The position numbers and the translations under genes were made by a program. Below, piece by piece: positions 8,692-15,677 of a stretch of DNA of 64,000 nt (within the stretch, counting starts at the first letter, position 1; every line of letters starts with the position of its first letter). Below the pieces are notes generated by a model. That model did no database searches and had not been told where the DNA came from. It saw only the letters and a program-made list of their open reading frames with translations. Source of the stretch: an uncultured Bacteroidales bacterium (GTDB taxonomy: Bacteria > Bacteroidota > Bacteroidia > Bacteroidales > Muribaculaceae); NCBI GenBank assembly GCA_900542185.1, contig UQMZ01000007.1, positions 1-64,000 on the forward strand. The letters are read 5' to 3'.

Positions 8692-9393
8692 ATGGGACAA
8701 CTTCCAAAATCTAAAATCGAGCAACTCAAACGGGAAAAGCGCGAAGCCAAAGCTGCTAAAAAACGTAAGGTGGCGACGAGAGATAAAATCGTACGCTTCC
8801 TGATTGTATGCGAAGGTGAACGTACCGAACCTAATTATTTCAAGGGGCTTGTCAAGGATAAGTATTCTGAAGTGCGTTCCGAGGATATTGTCGGCGAGGG
8901 GCGTTCAACCTGTGCTTTGGTCAAGAAAACTGAAGAGATTAAAGACAGGCTCGAACATCAACGCCAGTTAAAATTTGACCGTGTCTGGGTAGTGTTCGAC
9001 AAGGATGATTTCAATGACTTCAACGAGGCTATTGCTCTTGCCGAAAGGAAAGGCTTTATGGCAGGTTGGAGCAACGAGGCGTTTGAACTGTGGTATCTTC
9101 TGCACTTCGTGTATCTTGATTCAGCAATCTCACGCGCAGACTACATTACAAAACTTGAAAACGAGATACGCAAGGTAGATGGCTACGGGGATTTTTCATA
9201 TAAGAAAAACGACCCCGGCATTTATGGGATGCTTCAGAAGATAGGCAACGAGCCTCAGGCAAAACTTCGGGCGGCAAAACTCCGAGCCATGTTTGACAAT
9301 ACGCAGGATTACAAAAGTCATAAGCCATGTACCTGCGTTAATCTTTTGGTGGAAGAGTTGGAACATCCCGAAAACCTCTTGAATGGGATTTAA
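8692..9393 (+). CDS. RloB-like protein (Toprim-type nuclease candidate)
   Basis: A 233-aa RloB-family protein. A Lys/Arg-rich N-terminus (residues 1-30) is followed by the signature IVCEGERTEPNYF at about 37-49, in which the Glu is the likely Toprim metal ligand. An acidic VFDKDDF cluster follows near 101-107, then NEAFELWYLLHF near 127-138. This order (EGE...DxD...NxxFExW) is typical of RloB. It lies 2 nt downstream of the RloA-like ATPase gene in a two-gene operon. Known relatives in ATPase plus Toprim pairs cleave nucleic acid (AriB in PARIS acts on tRNA); that activity is not shown by this sequence. Full length, with no frameshift. Confidence 0.82.
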   Translation: MGQLPKSKIEQLKREKREAKAAKKRKVATRDKIVRFLIVCEGERTEPNYFKGLVKDKYSEVRSEDIVGEGRSTCALVKKTEEIKDRLEHQRQLKFDRVWVVFDKDDFNDFNEAIALAERKGFMAGWSNEAFELWYLLHFVYLDSAISRADYITKLENEIRKVDGYGDFSYKKNDPGIYGMLQKIGNEPQAKLRAAKLRAMFDNTQDYKSHKPCTCVNLLVEELEHPENLLNGI

Positions 9394-9443
9394 TGGACCT
9401 TTTAACAATCAATGTTATTATTATCTAAAACGAACCTTCGGAC

Positions 9444-9474
9444 TTGCGCAGGCGGCAGAAATTGACTAATTTTG
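9444..9474 (+). promoter_or_regulatory. Promoter of a candidate non-coding transcript
   Basis: TTGC at 9444-9447, a 19-nt spacer and TAATTTTG at 9467-9474 form a good Bacteroidota promoter. No open reading frame of useful size follows, so the transcript starting near 9482 would be non-coding. Confidence 0.5.
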
Positions 9475-9481
9475 CTAATAC

Positions 9482-9660
9482 GATGAGACGCTGAAAAGTC
9501 AGGGTCGCGGAGTCAGAATCCGACAAAGGATTGCTGAAATCAAGTTTCAGCGAGCTAAAGGTTTTTTGTCACCAAATCGTTTCAAAAGAAATTCGGTTAT
9601 AGCCAACTATCTGAAATAGGCATATTTGGAGCGTTGGGTTCAAGTCCCTCCATCTCCACA
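9482..9660 (+). ncRNA. Candidate structured RNA ending in a tmRNA/tRNA-like 3' end (or tmRNA remnant)
   Basis: A non-coding stretch between a promoter (9444-9474) and a terminator (9690-9719). It contains a 7-bp hairpin GCTGAAA/TTTCAGC (about 9533-9551). It ends in TTTGGAGCG followed by a 24-nt segment (9636-9659) that matches the tmRNA 3' end (5484-5507) at 21 positions, up to CTCCAC. Upstream of the segment, TTTGGA-CG also matches tmRNA. No GGAGATG is present to pair with CATCTCC as an acceptor stem, and no tag frame is visible, so a working second tmRNA is unlikely. Two readings remain: the displaced, decayed tmRNA 3' end from integration of the island, or a separate small RNA. Confidence 0.35.
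9636..9659 (+). repeat. Diverged copy of the tmRNA 3' end (att-like repeat)
   Basis: GGGTTCAA-GT-CCCTCCA-T-CTCCAC differs from tmRNA 5484-5507 at only three positions and has the same orientation. With the integrase remnant at 5689-5805 this fits a pair of attachment-site repeats bounding about 4.1 kb (5507-9660). Confidence 0.55.
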
Positions 9661-9689
9661 AATAATGCTGATAATCAGCAAAAAATAAA

Positions 9690-9719
9690 GTGTACGCACG
9701 GATTTGCGCACACTTTTTT
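9690..9719 (+). terminator. Terminator after the candidate RNA
   Basis: GTGTACGC (9690-9697) pairs with GCGCACAC (9706-9713) with one mismatch and is followed by TTTTTT. A separate perfect dyad, TGCTGA-TAA-TCAGCA, lies just upstream at 9666-9680. Confidence 0.7.
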
Positions 9720-9768
9720 GCTTTATTAGCAGCTAATGTAGCAGCTTATAATGATTAGTTAATAATAA

Positions 9769-10458
9769 TTACTTGCTATAGCCAATAGGATTATTCATAA
9801 CCGGAATCTGTCGCGGCGTAAGTCCCAGTAATTTCGAGATGCCTGCGGTGTCCATCGTGGCGCGTGGAACGGTAGCGATACCTTCGGAAACACATGCCAA
9901 GTTCAGATTCTCGCAGGCGATGCCCGCGTCAACCAATACCATGGGCTGAGTCCTGTCATCTTCAGGAAGTTTCGTCATATCCCCTACAAATACGATCGAC
10001 ATGGGTGCATTGAGCACAAAATCCTGTGCGAATTCCTTTGTGCCGGCTATAAGAGCGCGATGGTCACCCTCTTTAGCGAGAGATAGAGCATGCTCCTTGG
10101 GAAGATACTCCCAAACGCCATTCTTGTCGAAAACGAACACGCGGATCTCCTGCCAGTTCAGTGCAGTAGGGTTGCAGCGGTTTGCCGGGACGCCGAAGCG
10201 ACCTGGCTCCGCATCCGGCCGGTTGATGCCAACCGCCATCCATAGCAGCTGACCTAATGTGGAGTCGCTGATTTCGCGATTCGGATCGAACTCGCGTACA
10301 CTGTGGCGCTTGGCCATTACCTCGTTCATCGGCATACCACCCTGAAAGGACGGAGCCGGAAGTTCTCTCACCTGTGCAGTCATACTCATAACAGCCGCCA
10401 AAGCCAGCATTACAGCCGCCCGACGACCCAATTTATTTGTGAATCTCATAATCTTCAT
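9769..10458 (-). CDS. SagB/ThcOx-type nitroreductase family protein, exported
   Basis: A 229-aa FMN-dependent oxidoreductase-like protein. An N-terminal signal peptide (KLGRRAAVMLALAAVMSMTAQ, about residues 6-26) indicates export to the periplasm. The mature part has the nitroreductase signature KRHSVREFDPNREIS and LGQLLWMAVGINR, followed by NWQEIRVFVFD and PMSIVFVGD. Such exported SagB-like dehydrogenases are common single genes in Bacteroidales, and their substrates are unknown. There is no azole-peptide cluster here, so a thiazole/oxazole dehydrogenase role is unlikely. The alternative ATG at 10449 would shorten the leader by three residues. Monocistronic and divergent from the recombinase gene. 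Confidence 0.8.
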   Translation of the reverse strand: MKIMRFTNKLGRRAAVMLALAAVMSMTAQVRELPAPSFQGGMPMNEVMAKRHSVREFDPNREISDSTLGQLLWMAVGINRPDAEPGRFGVPANRCNPTALNWQEIRVFVFDKNGVWEYLPKEHALSLAKEGDHRALIAGTKEFAQDFVLNAPMSIVFVGDMTKLPEDDRTQPMVLVDAGIACENLNLACVSEGIATVPRATMDTAGISKLLGLTPRQIPVMNNPIGYSK

Positions 10459-10561
10459 ACAAAGTAGAAACGCGAGGAATGAGGGAATAGTTTATTGTTA
10501 AGTCAGAGTTATCTTTCCCACATCAGTAGAAAAATTATATCAAATTAATAGATAAGGAAGC

Positions 10562-10605
10562 GAGAATTCTTAGTTTAGTAATTTTGCACTGAATTAATAA
10601 TTCTC
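10562..10605 (+). promoter_or_regulatory. Recombinase promoter enclosed by an inverted repeat
   Basis: TAATTTTG at 10579-10586 is the -7 element. It is bracketed by an 11-bp inverted repeat with one mismatch: GAGAATTCTTA at 10562-10572 and TAATAATTCTC at 10595-10605, 4 nt before the start codon. The arrangement suggests an operator, perhaps for autoregulation. Confidence 0.5.
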
Positions 10606-10609
10606 AAGT

Positions 10610-11812
10610 ATGACATCAATAAAAGTAAAATTCCGACCTTCGACTATTGCTGATCGAGAGGGGACAATCTATTATCAGATTATACATGAAAGGAAGGTGC
10701 GACAGCTTCTGACGGAATATAGAGTGTTCCCTTATGAATGGGATGGGAATCGCTCTATGGTAACGACACATCAAGATAGTGAGCGTAAATTACTCATTCA
10801 CTCAATTCGTGAACGTATCCGTTGGGATATCGAGCGACTTACTAAAATTGAACATAAATTGAGTTGCGAGGCCTTGAGCTATTCTGTTTGTGATATCATC
10901 GAAGAGTTCAGACGATATACGCGGGAATATTCCTTATTTAATTATATGGAAAGGAATATTGCCAGGCTTAAGCAGATTGGAAAAGTAAGGACTGCAGAGA
11001 CATATAAATCAACTCTTAACAGTTTTAAGAGGTATAGAAATGATGAGGACATAATGCTGGATAGCATTACATCTGAACTGATTGAGGATTATGATGCATG
11101 GCAGAAGAATCGAGGAGTTGCTTCCAATACTATTTCATTCTATAATCGCATCTTAAGAGCCGTATATAACCGTGCGGTAGAGGATGAAATTATCGAGAAC
11201 CACTATCCATTTCGACGCGTATATACTGGAGTGGACAAGACTATAAAACGCGCATTGCCATTGACCATAATCAAGAAAATCAAGACATTGGACCTAACGT
11301 TGACTCCATCACTTGGTTATGCACGCGACATGTTCATGATGAGCTTTTATCTACGAGGTATGAGCTTCATCGACATGGCGTTTCTGAAAAAGTCAGACCT
11401 CAAAAATAACTATATCACATATCGCCGCCGCAAGACGGGGCAACAACTGATTATCGAGTGGACAAAAGAAATGCAGATGATTCTCGACAAATATCCTGAA
11501 AACAAAAGCGACTACCTGTTACCCGTCATCCGCAACCCCGGAGTCAACGAGCGATGCACCTACCGCAACACCGGCTACAACATCAACCACAGTCTGAAAC
11601 GTATCGCCGGAATGGTTGGAGTAACAATCCCTCTGACCCTCTACGTCGCCCGCCACAGTTGGGCATCAGCCGCCAAAGCCAAGGGTATCCCTCTATCCGT
11701 AATCTCCGAAGGCATGGGCCACGACAGCGAGGCAACCACCCAAATCTATCTCGCCTCCCTCGACACCTCCGTCGTTGACAAAGCCAACAGCCTTATTCTC
11801 AAAAGTCTCTAA
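10610..11812 (+). CDS. Tyrosine recombinase (site-specific integrase family)
   Basis: A 400-aa recombinase of the Bacteroidales type with an N-terminal arm-type domain (about 1-95), a SAM-like core-binding domain (about 105-205) and a catalytic domain. Catalytic residues are in place: Arg in FYLRGMS near 249, the KTG segment following a beta turn, YVARHSW near 345-350 (Arg-His of box II), GHDSEATT near 368, and the nucleophilic Tyr in QIYLASLD near 379. It is full length. It lies directly upstream of a region with recombination-site-like dyads and a fimbrial operon. Recombinases of this type commonly invert promoters of surface-structure genes, so the most likely role is switching the adjacent promoter; element integration is the alternative. 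Confidence 0.9.
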   Translation: MTSIKVKFRPSTIADREGTIYYQIIHERKVRQLLTEYRVFPYEWDGNRSMVTTHQDSERKLLIHSIRERIRWDIERLTKIEHKLSCEALSYSVCDIIEEFRRYTREYSLFNYMERNIARLKQIGKVRTAETYKSTLNSFKRYRNDEDIMLDSITSELIEDYDAWQKNRGVASNTISFYNRILRAVYNRAVEDEIIENHYPFRRVYTGVDKTIKRALPLTIIKKIKTLDLTLTPSLGYARDMFMMSFYLRGMSFIDMAFLKKSDLKNNYITYRRRKTGQQLIIEWTKEMQMILDKYPENKSDYLLPVIRNPGVNERCTYRNTGYNINHSLKRIAGMVGVTIPLTLYVARHSWASAAKAKGIPLSVISEGMGHDSEATTQIYLASLDTSVVDKANSLILKSL

Positions 11813-11816
11813 CCTC

Positions 11817-11855
11817 GGCCTCAGTTTCCTCTCCCGGAGATTGAGGCCATTTTTT
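11817..11855 (+). terminator. Terminator of the recombinase gene
   Basis: GGCCTCA (11817-11823) pairs with TGAGGCC (11842-11848), with a smaller internal TCTCC/GGAGA pairing, and is followed by six T (11850-11855). It isolates the recombinase from the switch region. Confidence 0.85.
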
Positions 11856-11911
11856 GTTTAGCAACCATCCAAATCTCTAATTAAGAGATACTTATACATT
11901 TTGCAAATTTA
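11854..11911. repeat. Left copy of a 58-bp imperfect direct repeat flanking the fimbrial cluster
   Basis: It begins TTGTTTAGCAA, contains CCAAATCTCT and ACTT, and ends GCAAATTTA. A copy of identical length at 22234-22291 matches at 42 of 58 positions, concentrated in these blocks. The left copy contains dyad site A and the -7 element of the leftward promoter. Confidence 0.7.
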
Positions 11912-12140
11912 GCTTTTTTTCTGCAACTGCGCAAATTCTCTCTAATTAAGAGATTTGGACGGCAGTTAACTGCATTAGAATAAAGAATAGAGAAATGAAG
12001 AAAACTTCTTACCCTAAACAAATCTGCTTCCATAATGCAAAAAGCTCCAATAATTGAAAAAAATTACCATAGGATAAGTTTTTTATTTTCAGAGAAGTAA
12101 ATATGTATCGTCTTAATTCTCAGTCTCTCTTAATTAGAGA
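11874..12140. other. Probable invertible promoter region (three 15-bp recombination-site-like dyads)
   Basis: Three dyads of form TCTCT-N5-AGAGA occur in 267 bp: A 11874-11888 and B 11939-11953 (both with spacer AATTA) and C 12126-12140 (spacer TAATT). C is the exact 15-bp inverted copy of A and of B. A and B additionally carry inverted flanks, CCAAA before A and TTTGG after B. Paired half-sites around a short spacer are the usual layout for tyrosine recombinase crossover. The A-C segment holds a leftward promoter; flipping A-C would put it upstream of the fimbrial operon. Between B and C I see no strong promoter on either strand. The whole gap 11813-12173 is otherwise non-coding. Confidence 0.65.
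11904..11935 (-). promoter_or_regulatory. Leftward promoter inside the invertible region (OFF orientation)
   Basis: On the minus strand TTTG (11932-11935), a 20-nt spacer and TAAATTTG (11904-11911) match the consensus perfectly. It fires toward the recombinase terminator, away from the fimbrial genes. After inversion between dyads A and C the -7 element would sit at about 12103-12110 on the plus strand, some 60 nt before the first fimbrial ATG at 12174. Confidence 0.65.
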
Positions 12141-12173
12141 TACTTTAGCAATCATTATCAAATTACAACAACA

Positions 12174-12770
12174 ATGTCAATTATCAGACGAATAATAATG
12201 ATGTGGTTATTCCTGTTCGCGGCTACGTTGCCGGCGGTGGCGCAGAAGTCTGCAGACGGGTACAATAGTTCCTCGTTCTGCAATGAATGCGGGTCGTTAT
12301 CTGTCAGAGCCAACCTCTTGCGGTGGGCGAGTTTGACGCCAGATGTCGGACTGGAATGGCGCCTCAACCGGAATGTCGGCATATTGGTAAACGGTTCCTG
12401 GACTACATGGTCGTGGAAAGACAAAGACCGCCGTTATGCACTTCGGGAAATCATGCCGGAAGTCCGCTGGTATCTTGGAAAGGATGGGCGCGGATATATC
12501 GGCGCGATGTATAAGGCCGGAGCTTTCAATTATAAGTTCTCGGAACTGGGCAAGCAGGGCAATATCAACGGCGGCGGAGTCACCGGCGGTTATGTGCTTC
12601 CACTCAATAACCGCTTGAGCCTCGATTTCTCGCTTGCCCTTGGATATTTGCACGCCTCATACGATACATATCGTGTCATCGACAACGTACGAGTGCGAGA
12701 CAATCACCATACCAAATCATGGTTTGGCCCGATAAACGCAGGTGTAACACTTGCATGGAAAATATTTTAA
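12174..12770 (+). CDS. DUF3575-type outer membrane protein, first gene of the fimbrial operon
   Basis: A 198-aa protein with a signal peptide (MMWLFLFAATLPAVAQ, about residues 9-24). The mature part alternates short amphipathic strands (LSVRANLLRWASLTPDVGLEW, NVGILVNGSW, RWYLGK, GYIGAMYKAG, LSLDFSLALGYLH) and ends in Phe (GVTLAWKIF), the pattern of a small outer membrane beta-barrel. This is the DUF3575 type often found as the first gene of Mfa/FimA-like fimbrial loci, where it may help subunit transport or anchoring; its exact role is not known. The next gene starts 3 nt downstream. Expression probably depends on the invertible promoter upstream. Confidence 0.75.
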   Translation: MSIIRRIIMMWLFLFAATLPAVAQKSADGYNSSSFCNECGSLSVRANLLRWASLTPDVGLEWRLNRNVGILVNGSWTTWSWKDKDRRYALREIMPEVRWYLGKDGRGYIGAMYKAGAFNYKFSELGKQGNINGGGVTGGYVLPLNNRLSLDFSLALGYLHASYDTYRVIDNVRVRDNHHTKSWFGPINAGVTLAWKIF

Positions 12771-12773
12771 ACT

Positions 12774-13610
12774 ATGAACAAAGCGAACAATATAATAATA
12801 CCGACGCTCGCCGCGCTCATGCTGTCGTCGTGCGTCAAAGATACTCTCTTTGACACGCCGCATCCCGACCACGGCAAGATTACAGTGGCGTCGGACTGGA
12901 GCGACCGGGGTGAAGGATTGGAAATTCCCGATGAATGGAATGTGGCAATCGGTGATTATAAGGGAATGGAAACAGGAGAACAACATTCTCCTGAATATCT
13001 TTTCCCTGCAGGAACATATACACTCCTTGCATGGAACACAGCCGATGGGATCAGCATAGACGGTTCAGTGGCCACGGCAGCATACTCAGATAACACCCCC
13101 GGATGGTTTCATACCCATGCGCAGGAAGTTGCTATTGAGAGTGACCGCGACCATTTGTTTACCGCGGTAATGTGTCAGCAGGTTCGCCAGCTTACGATTA
13201 TCATCAAACCTCAGGGCGACGCGGCAAAGCGTATTACCGGTATAGAAGCTACTCTCAGCGGAGTTGCTTCAACGCTTGACTTTGCCAATAACACTCACGG
13301 CAATCCCGTATCAGTCAGACTCAACTTCCGCAAAGGGAAGGAGGGAGACCAATGGGGCGCCACAGTGCGTCTCCTCGGCATAGCAGAAGATATTCAGAAA
13401 CTCACCGGCACCATCACATTCGCCGACGGGAATCCTCTGCCTCTAAGATTTGAAAGCAATCTGTCGTCGGAACTATCAGAGTTTAACGCTGACAAGAAAC
13501 TGCCTCTGACACTCAGCGGAAATATACCGGTCACTCCAACAGAGACAGGCGTTACAGCAACCATCGAAAAATGGGATACTCTCGATGACTGGAATGTAGA
13601 TGCATTCTGA
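12774..13610 (+). CDS. DUF5119 / FimB-Mfa2-like fimbrial lipoprotein
   Basis: A 278-aa lipoprotein with lipobox LMLSSC near residues 15-20. The sequence TLFDTPHPDHGKITVASDW just after it is characteristic of DUF5119 proteins, which occupy the anchor (FimB/Mfa2) position of type V fimbrial operons. The rest is a beta-rich two-domain sandwich. The protein probably terminates and anchors the fibre in the outer membrane. It lies in tight order, 3 nt after the DUF3575 gene and about 90 nt before the first fimbrillin. The lipid anchor is seen in the sequence; the anchor role is inferred from position and family. Confidence 0.78.
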   Translation: MNKANNIIIPTLAALMLSSCVKDTLFDTPHPDHGKITVASDWSDRGEGLEIPDEWNVAIGDYKGMETGEQHSPEYLFPAGTYTLLAWNTADGISIDGSVATAAYSDNTPGWFHTHAQEVAIESDRDHLFTAVMCQQVRQLTIIIKPQGDAAKRITGIEATLSGVASTLDFANNTHGNPVSVRLNFRKGKEGDQWGATVRLLGIAEDIQKLTGTITFADGNPLPLRFESNLSSELSEFNADKKLPLTLSGNIPVTPTETGVTATIEKWDTLDDWNVDAF

Positions 13611-13702
13611 TTAAGTCAAAGGGCATAGTTATGAGTGACCAAGTAGCTATGTTTCTAATAATTGAAAACTTAACAATAATAACAATATCATTATCAACAC
13701 CA

Positions 13703-14635
13703 ATGAGAAAAGCTTTTTTATTCGCAGCGCTGACTGCGACACTGACCCTGGCATCTTGCAGCAGTGAAAAGGACGGTCCCGTGACTCCGGGCAGTTCCGA
13801 TGCGCCCCGTTTCTCTGCGACCATCGGTGCTCAGTCCCGCGCCTTCGACACAACATGGGAAAACGGCGACGCAATCGGCATCTCCTGCCTAACGGGAGGT
13901 AAAACCTACACCAATGTGGCATACTCCACGACCGGCGACGGTAATTTCACTGTCGTAACCCCCGGCACTGAAATCTATTATCAGGACAATAACGAGGTGA
14001 CATTCACCGGCTATTATCCATACATCGCCAACACCGCAGCTTACGGTGCTGACACGTGGAATCAGGCAAATCAAAAATCGTTCGATTTCCTCTGGGCACA
14101 GGCCACAGGCAAGAAGTCAGCTCCCAACGTAGCTTTCAGCTTCGCCCACAAGATGGCGAAAGTGAACATCACAATTAAGAAAGGCTCTGACGTCAGTTTC
14201 GATGAGGTGAAGGCAGCAGTTCTTTCTCTCGACGGATTCAAACACGAAGGCACATTCAATGTGGCAGACGGCAACGCAAACGCCACCGGCAACGTTTCGA
14301 CTTTCGACTTCGCAAATGCAGCAACTGCCGCTCACAACGCTCCGCTGAAAGCTGACGAGACAGCCGAAACAGTGACTTACACCCTTATCTTCTTCCCGCA
14401 GGAGTTCAGCGCAGCACTGCCTTTCACTGCCACACTCACCGGCATGCAGAGCTTCAGCGCAGCCCTTGACTTCACAGCCGCCAACTCCGCAAAAGACGCC
14501 GAAGCCAAAAACGAATGGGTAGCCGGTCGCCAGTATAATCTCAGCGTAACGCTCAACAAGACTTCTATCACCGTAAACGGCTGCACAATCCAGCCATGGG
14601 ACGAGGTCAACGGGGGCGAGTTTGACGCAGACTAA
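13703..14635 (+). CDS. Fimbrillin family lipoprotein 1
   Basis: A 310-aa Mfa1/FimA-like subunit. The start is taken at 13703 because a signal peptide with lipobox LASC follows (Cys about 19); the frame is open further upstream but lacks signal character. The mature N-terminus has the family block QSRAFDTTWENGDAIGISC and later EVTFTGYYPY, then SFAHKMAKVNI, and ends in IQPWDEVNGG. Type V fimbrillins are lipidated, sorted to the surface and then cut after an Arg near the N-terminus so strand exchange can build the fibre; the SR at about 47 is a candidate cleavage site. No C-terminal adhesin-like domain is present, so this and the next gene are the best shaft candidates. Confidence 0.82.
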   Translation: MRKAFLFAALTATLTLASCSSEKDGPVTPGSSDAPRFSATIGAQSRAFDTTWENGDAIGISCLTGGKTYTNVAYSTTGDGNFTVVTPGTEIYYQDNNEVTFTGYYPYIANTAAYGADTWNQANQKSFDFLWAQATGKKSAPNVAFSFAHKMAKVNITIKKGSDVSFDEVKAAVLSLDGFKHEGTFNVADGNANATGNVSTFDFANAATAAHNAPLKADETAETVTYTLIFFPQEFSAALPFTATLTGMQSFSAALDFTAANSAKDAEAKNEWVAGRQYNLSVTLNKTSITVNGCTIQPWDEVNGGEFDAD

Positions 14636-14662
14636 TCTTCAATCAAGTGAATCATTATCATT

Positions 14663-15559
14663 ATGAAAAAGATATATCTTTTCGCAGCAGCAGCTCTTAC
14701 GCTGACTGCTTGCAGCAATGACGAGCCGGGCATCAACGGCGAACCCGTTGCTGCCCGCGTCACCGCCAATATCGATGTGCCTCAAAGCCGTGCCTACAAC
14801 CAGATCTGGGAGAATGGTGACGCAATCGGCATCAGCACGACTTCCAACGGCAAGACACAGTATGCCAACATGAAATACAGCACCACCGGCGATGGCAATT
14901 TCTCTCATTTTGGCGGCGACGCTACCGGCATATTCTTCCAGAACAGGGATGAGGTGACTTTTTCGGCTTACTATTCCTTCACAGGCAACGAGGGTACTGC
15001 AGCCGGAACAATAGCCGACGTTACTACCGAAAATCAGGCGAATCAGAAGCAATTCGACTTCCTCTTTGCCTCCGGCGCAAAGGCAAGCAGTGCAAACTCC
15101 ACCCTCAGTTTCACCGGTGACGCCGCTTTCGAGCACAAGATGACACGTCTCATCCTGAGACTTCAGACCGATGCCAGCTCGGGCTTCGAAGCGGCTGAAG
15201 TCGCCTCAGGTATATACGTCCTGAGCGGACTGAAACACAGCGGCACTTTCAATACATCTACCGGTGAGGCAATCGCCACCGGCGATGCAACCGACAACTG
15301 GACTATAACGGCCACGGCATCCGATGCAGACAACGTACGCACATACAGCATGATTCTCTATCCGCAGACAGATGCCGATCTCACTCTCAAAGCTACTGTC
15401 GACGGTATGGACTATAACTGCAATATCACTCCGGCTCTTGAAGCTGGCAAAAGTTACACCTACACCATTACCGTGAAGAAAACCGGACTGACAGTCGCCA
15501 ACAGCTTCATCAAGCCCTGGGGCGACGGCATCTACAGCTCGGGCACAGCCACAATGTAA
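14663..15559 (+). CDS. Fimbrillin family lipoprotein 2
   Basis: A 298-aa lipoprotein with lipobox LTAC (Cys about 18). It shares the fimbrillin blocks with gene 1: QSRAYNQIWENGDAIGIS, NMKYSTTGDGNFSHFGG, EVTFSAYYSF, AFEHKMTRLIL, and a C-terminal FIKPWGDGIYSSG. Like gene 1 it lacks the extra C-terminal domain of genes 3-6, so it is a structural-subunit candidate. The conserved SR is a plausible proteolytic maturation site. It begins 27 nt after gene 1 and is followed by a GC-rich hairpin at 15576-15597, which may set a lower level for the downstream long fimbrillins. Confidence 0.82.
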   Translation: MKKIYLFAAAALTLTACSNDEPGINGEPVAARVTANIDVPQSRAYNQIWENGDAIGISTTSNGKTQYANMKYSTTGDGNFSHFGGDATGIFFQNRDEVTFSAYYSFTGNEGTAAGTIADVTTENQANQKQFDFLFASGAKASSANSTLSFTGDAAFEHKMTRLILRLQTDASSGFEAAEVASGIYVLSGLKHSGTFNTSTGEAIATGDATDNWTITATASDADNVRTYSMILYPQTDADLTLKATVDGMDYNCNITPALEAGKSYTYTITVKKTGLTVANSFIKPWGDGIYSSGTATM

Positions 15560-15575
15560 TTACTCCACAGCCATC

Positions 15576-15597
15576 CCGCGCGGCAGCGTAAGCGCGG
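15576..15597 (+). other. GC-rich intercistronic hairpin in the fimbrial operon
   Basis: CCGCGC (15576-15581) pairs with GCGCGG (15592-15597). A second GC-rich dyad, CCCCGGGCGGGG, follows near 15618-15629. No T tract is present, so this is more likely an mRNA processing or stability element than a full terminator. The gap of about 118 nt is the longest inside the operon. Confidence 0.45.
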
Positions 15598-15677
15598 AGT
15601 GATACCCTCACAAGGTACCCCGGGCGGGGCCGCATCCGCCGGTGGCACCAATTCAAAATAAGAAAAACAAAACGACA

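Noticed and set aside
9482..9660. A second functional tmRNA
   Set aside because: Only the 3' domain resembles tmRNA. There is no matching 5' acceptor strand (GGAGATG), no TTTGACAG segment and no ALAA-type tag frame.
11959..12125. Rightward promoter for the fimbrial operon in the present orientation
   Set aside because: No TAnnTTTG element was found on the plus strand of this stretch; the nearest candidates are plain AT-rich runs.
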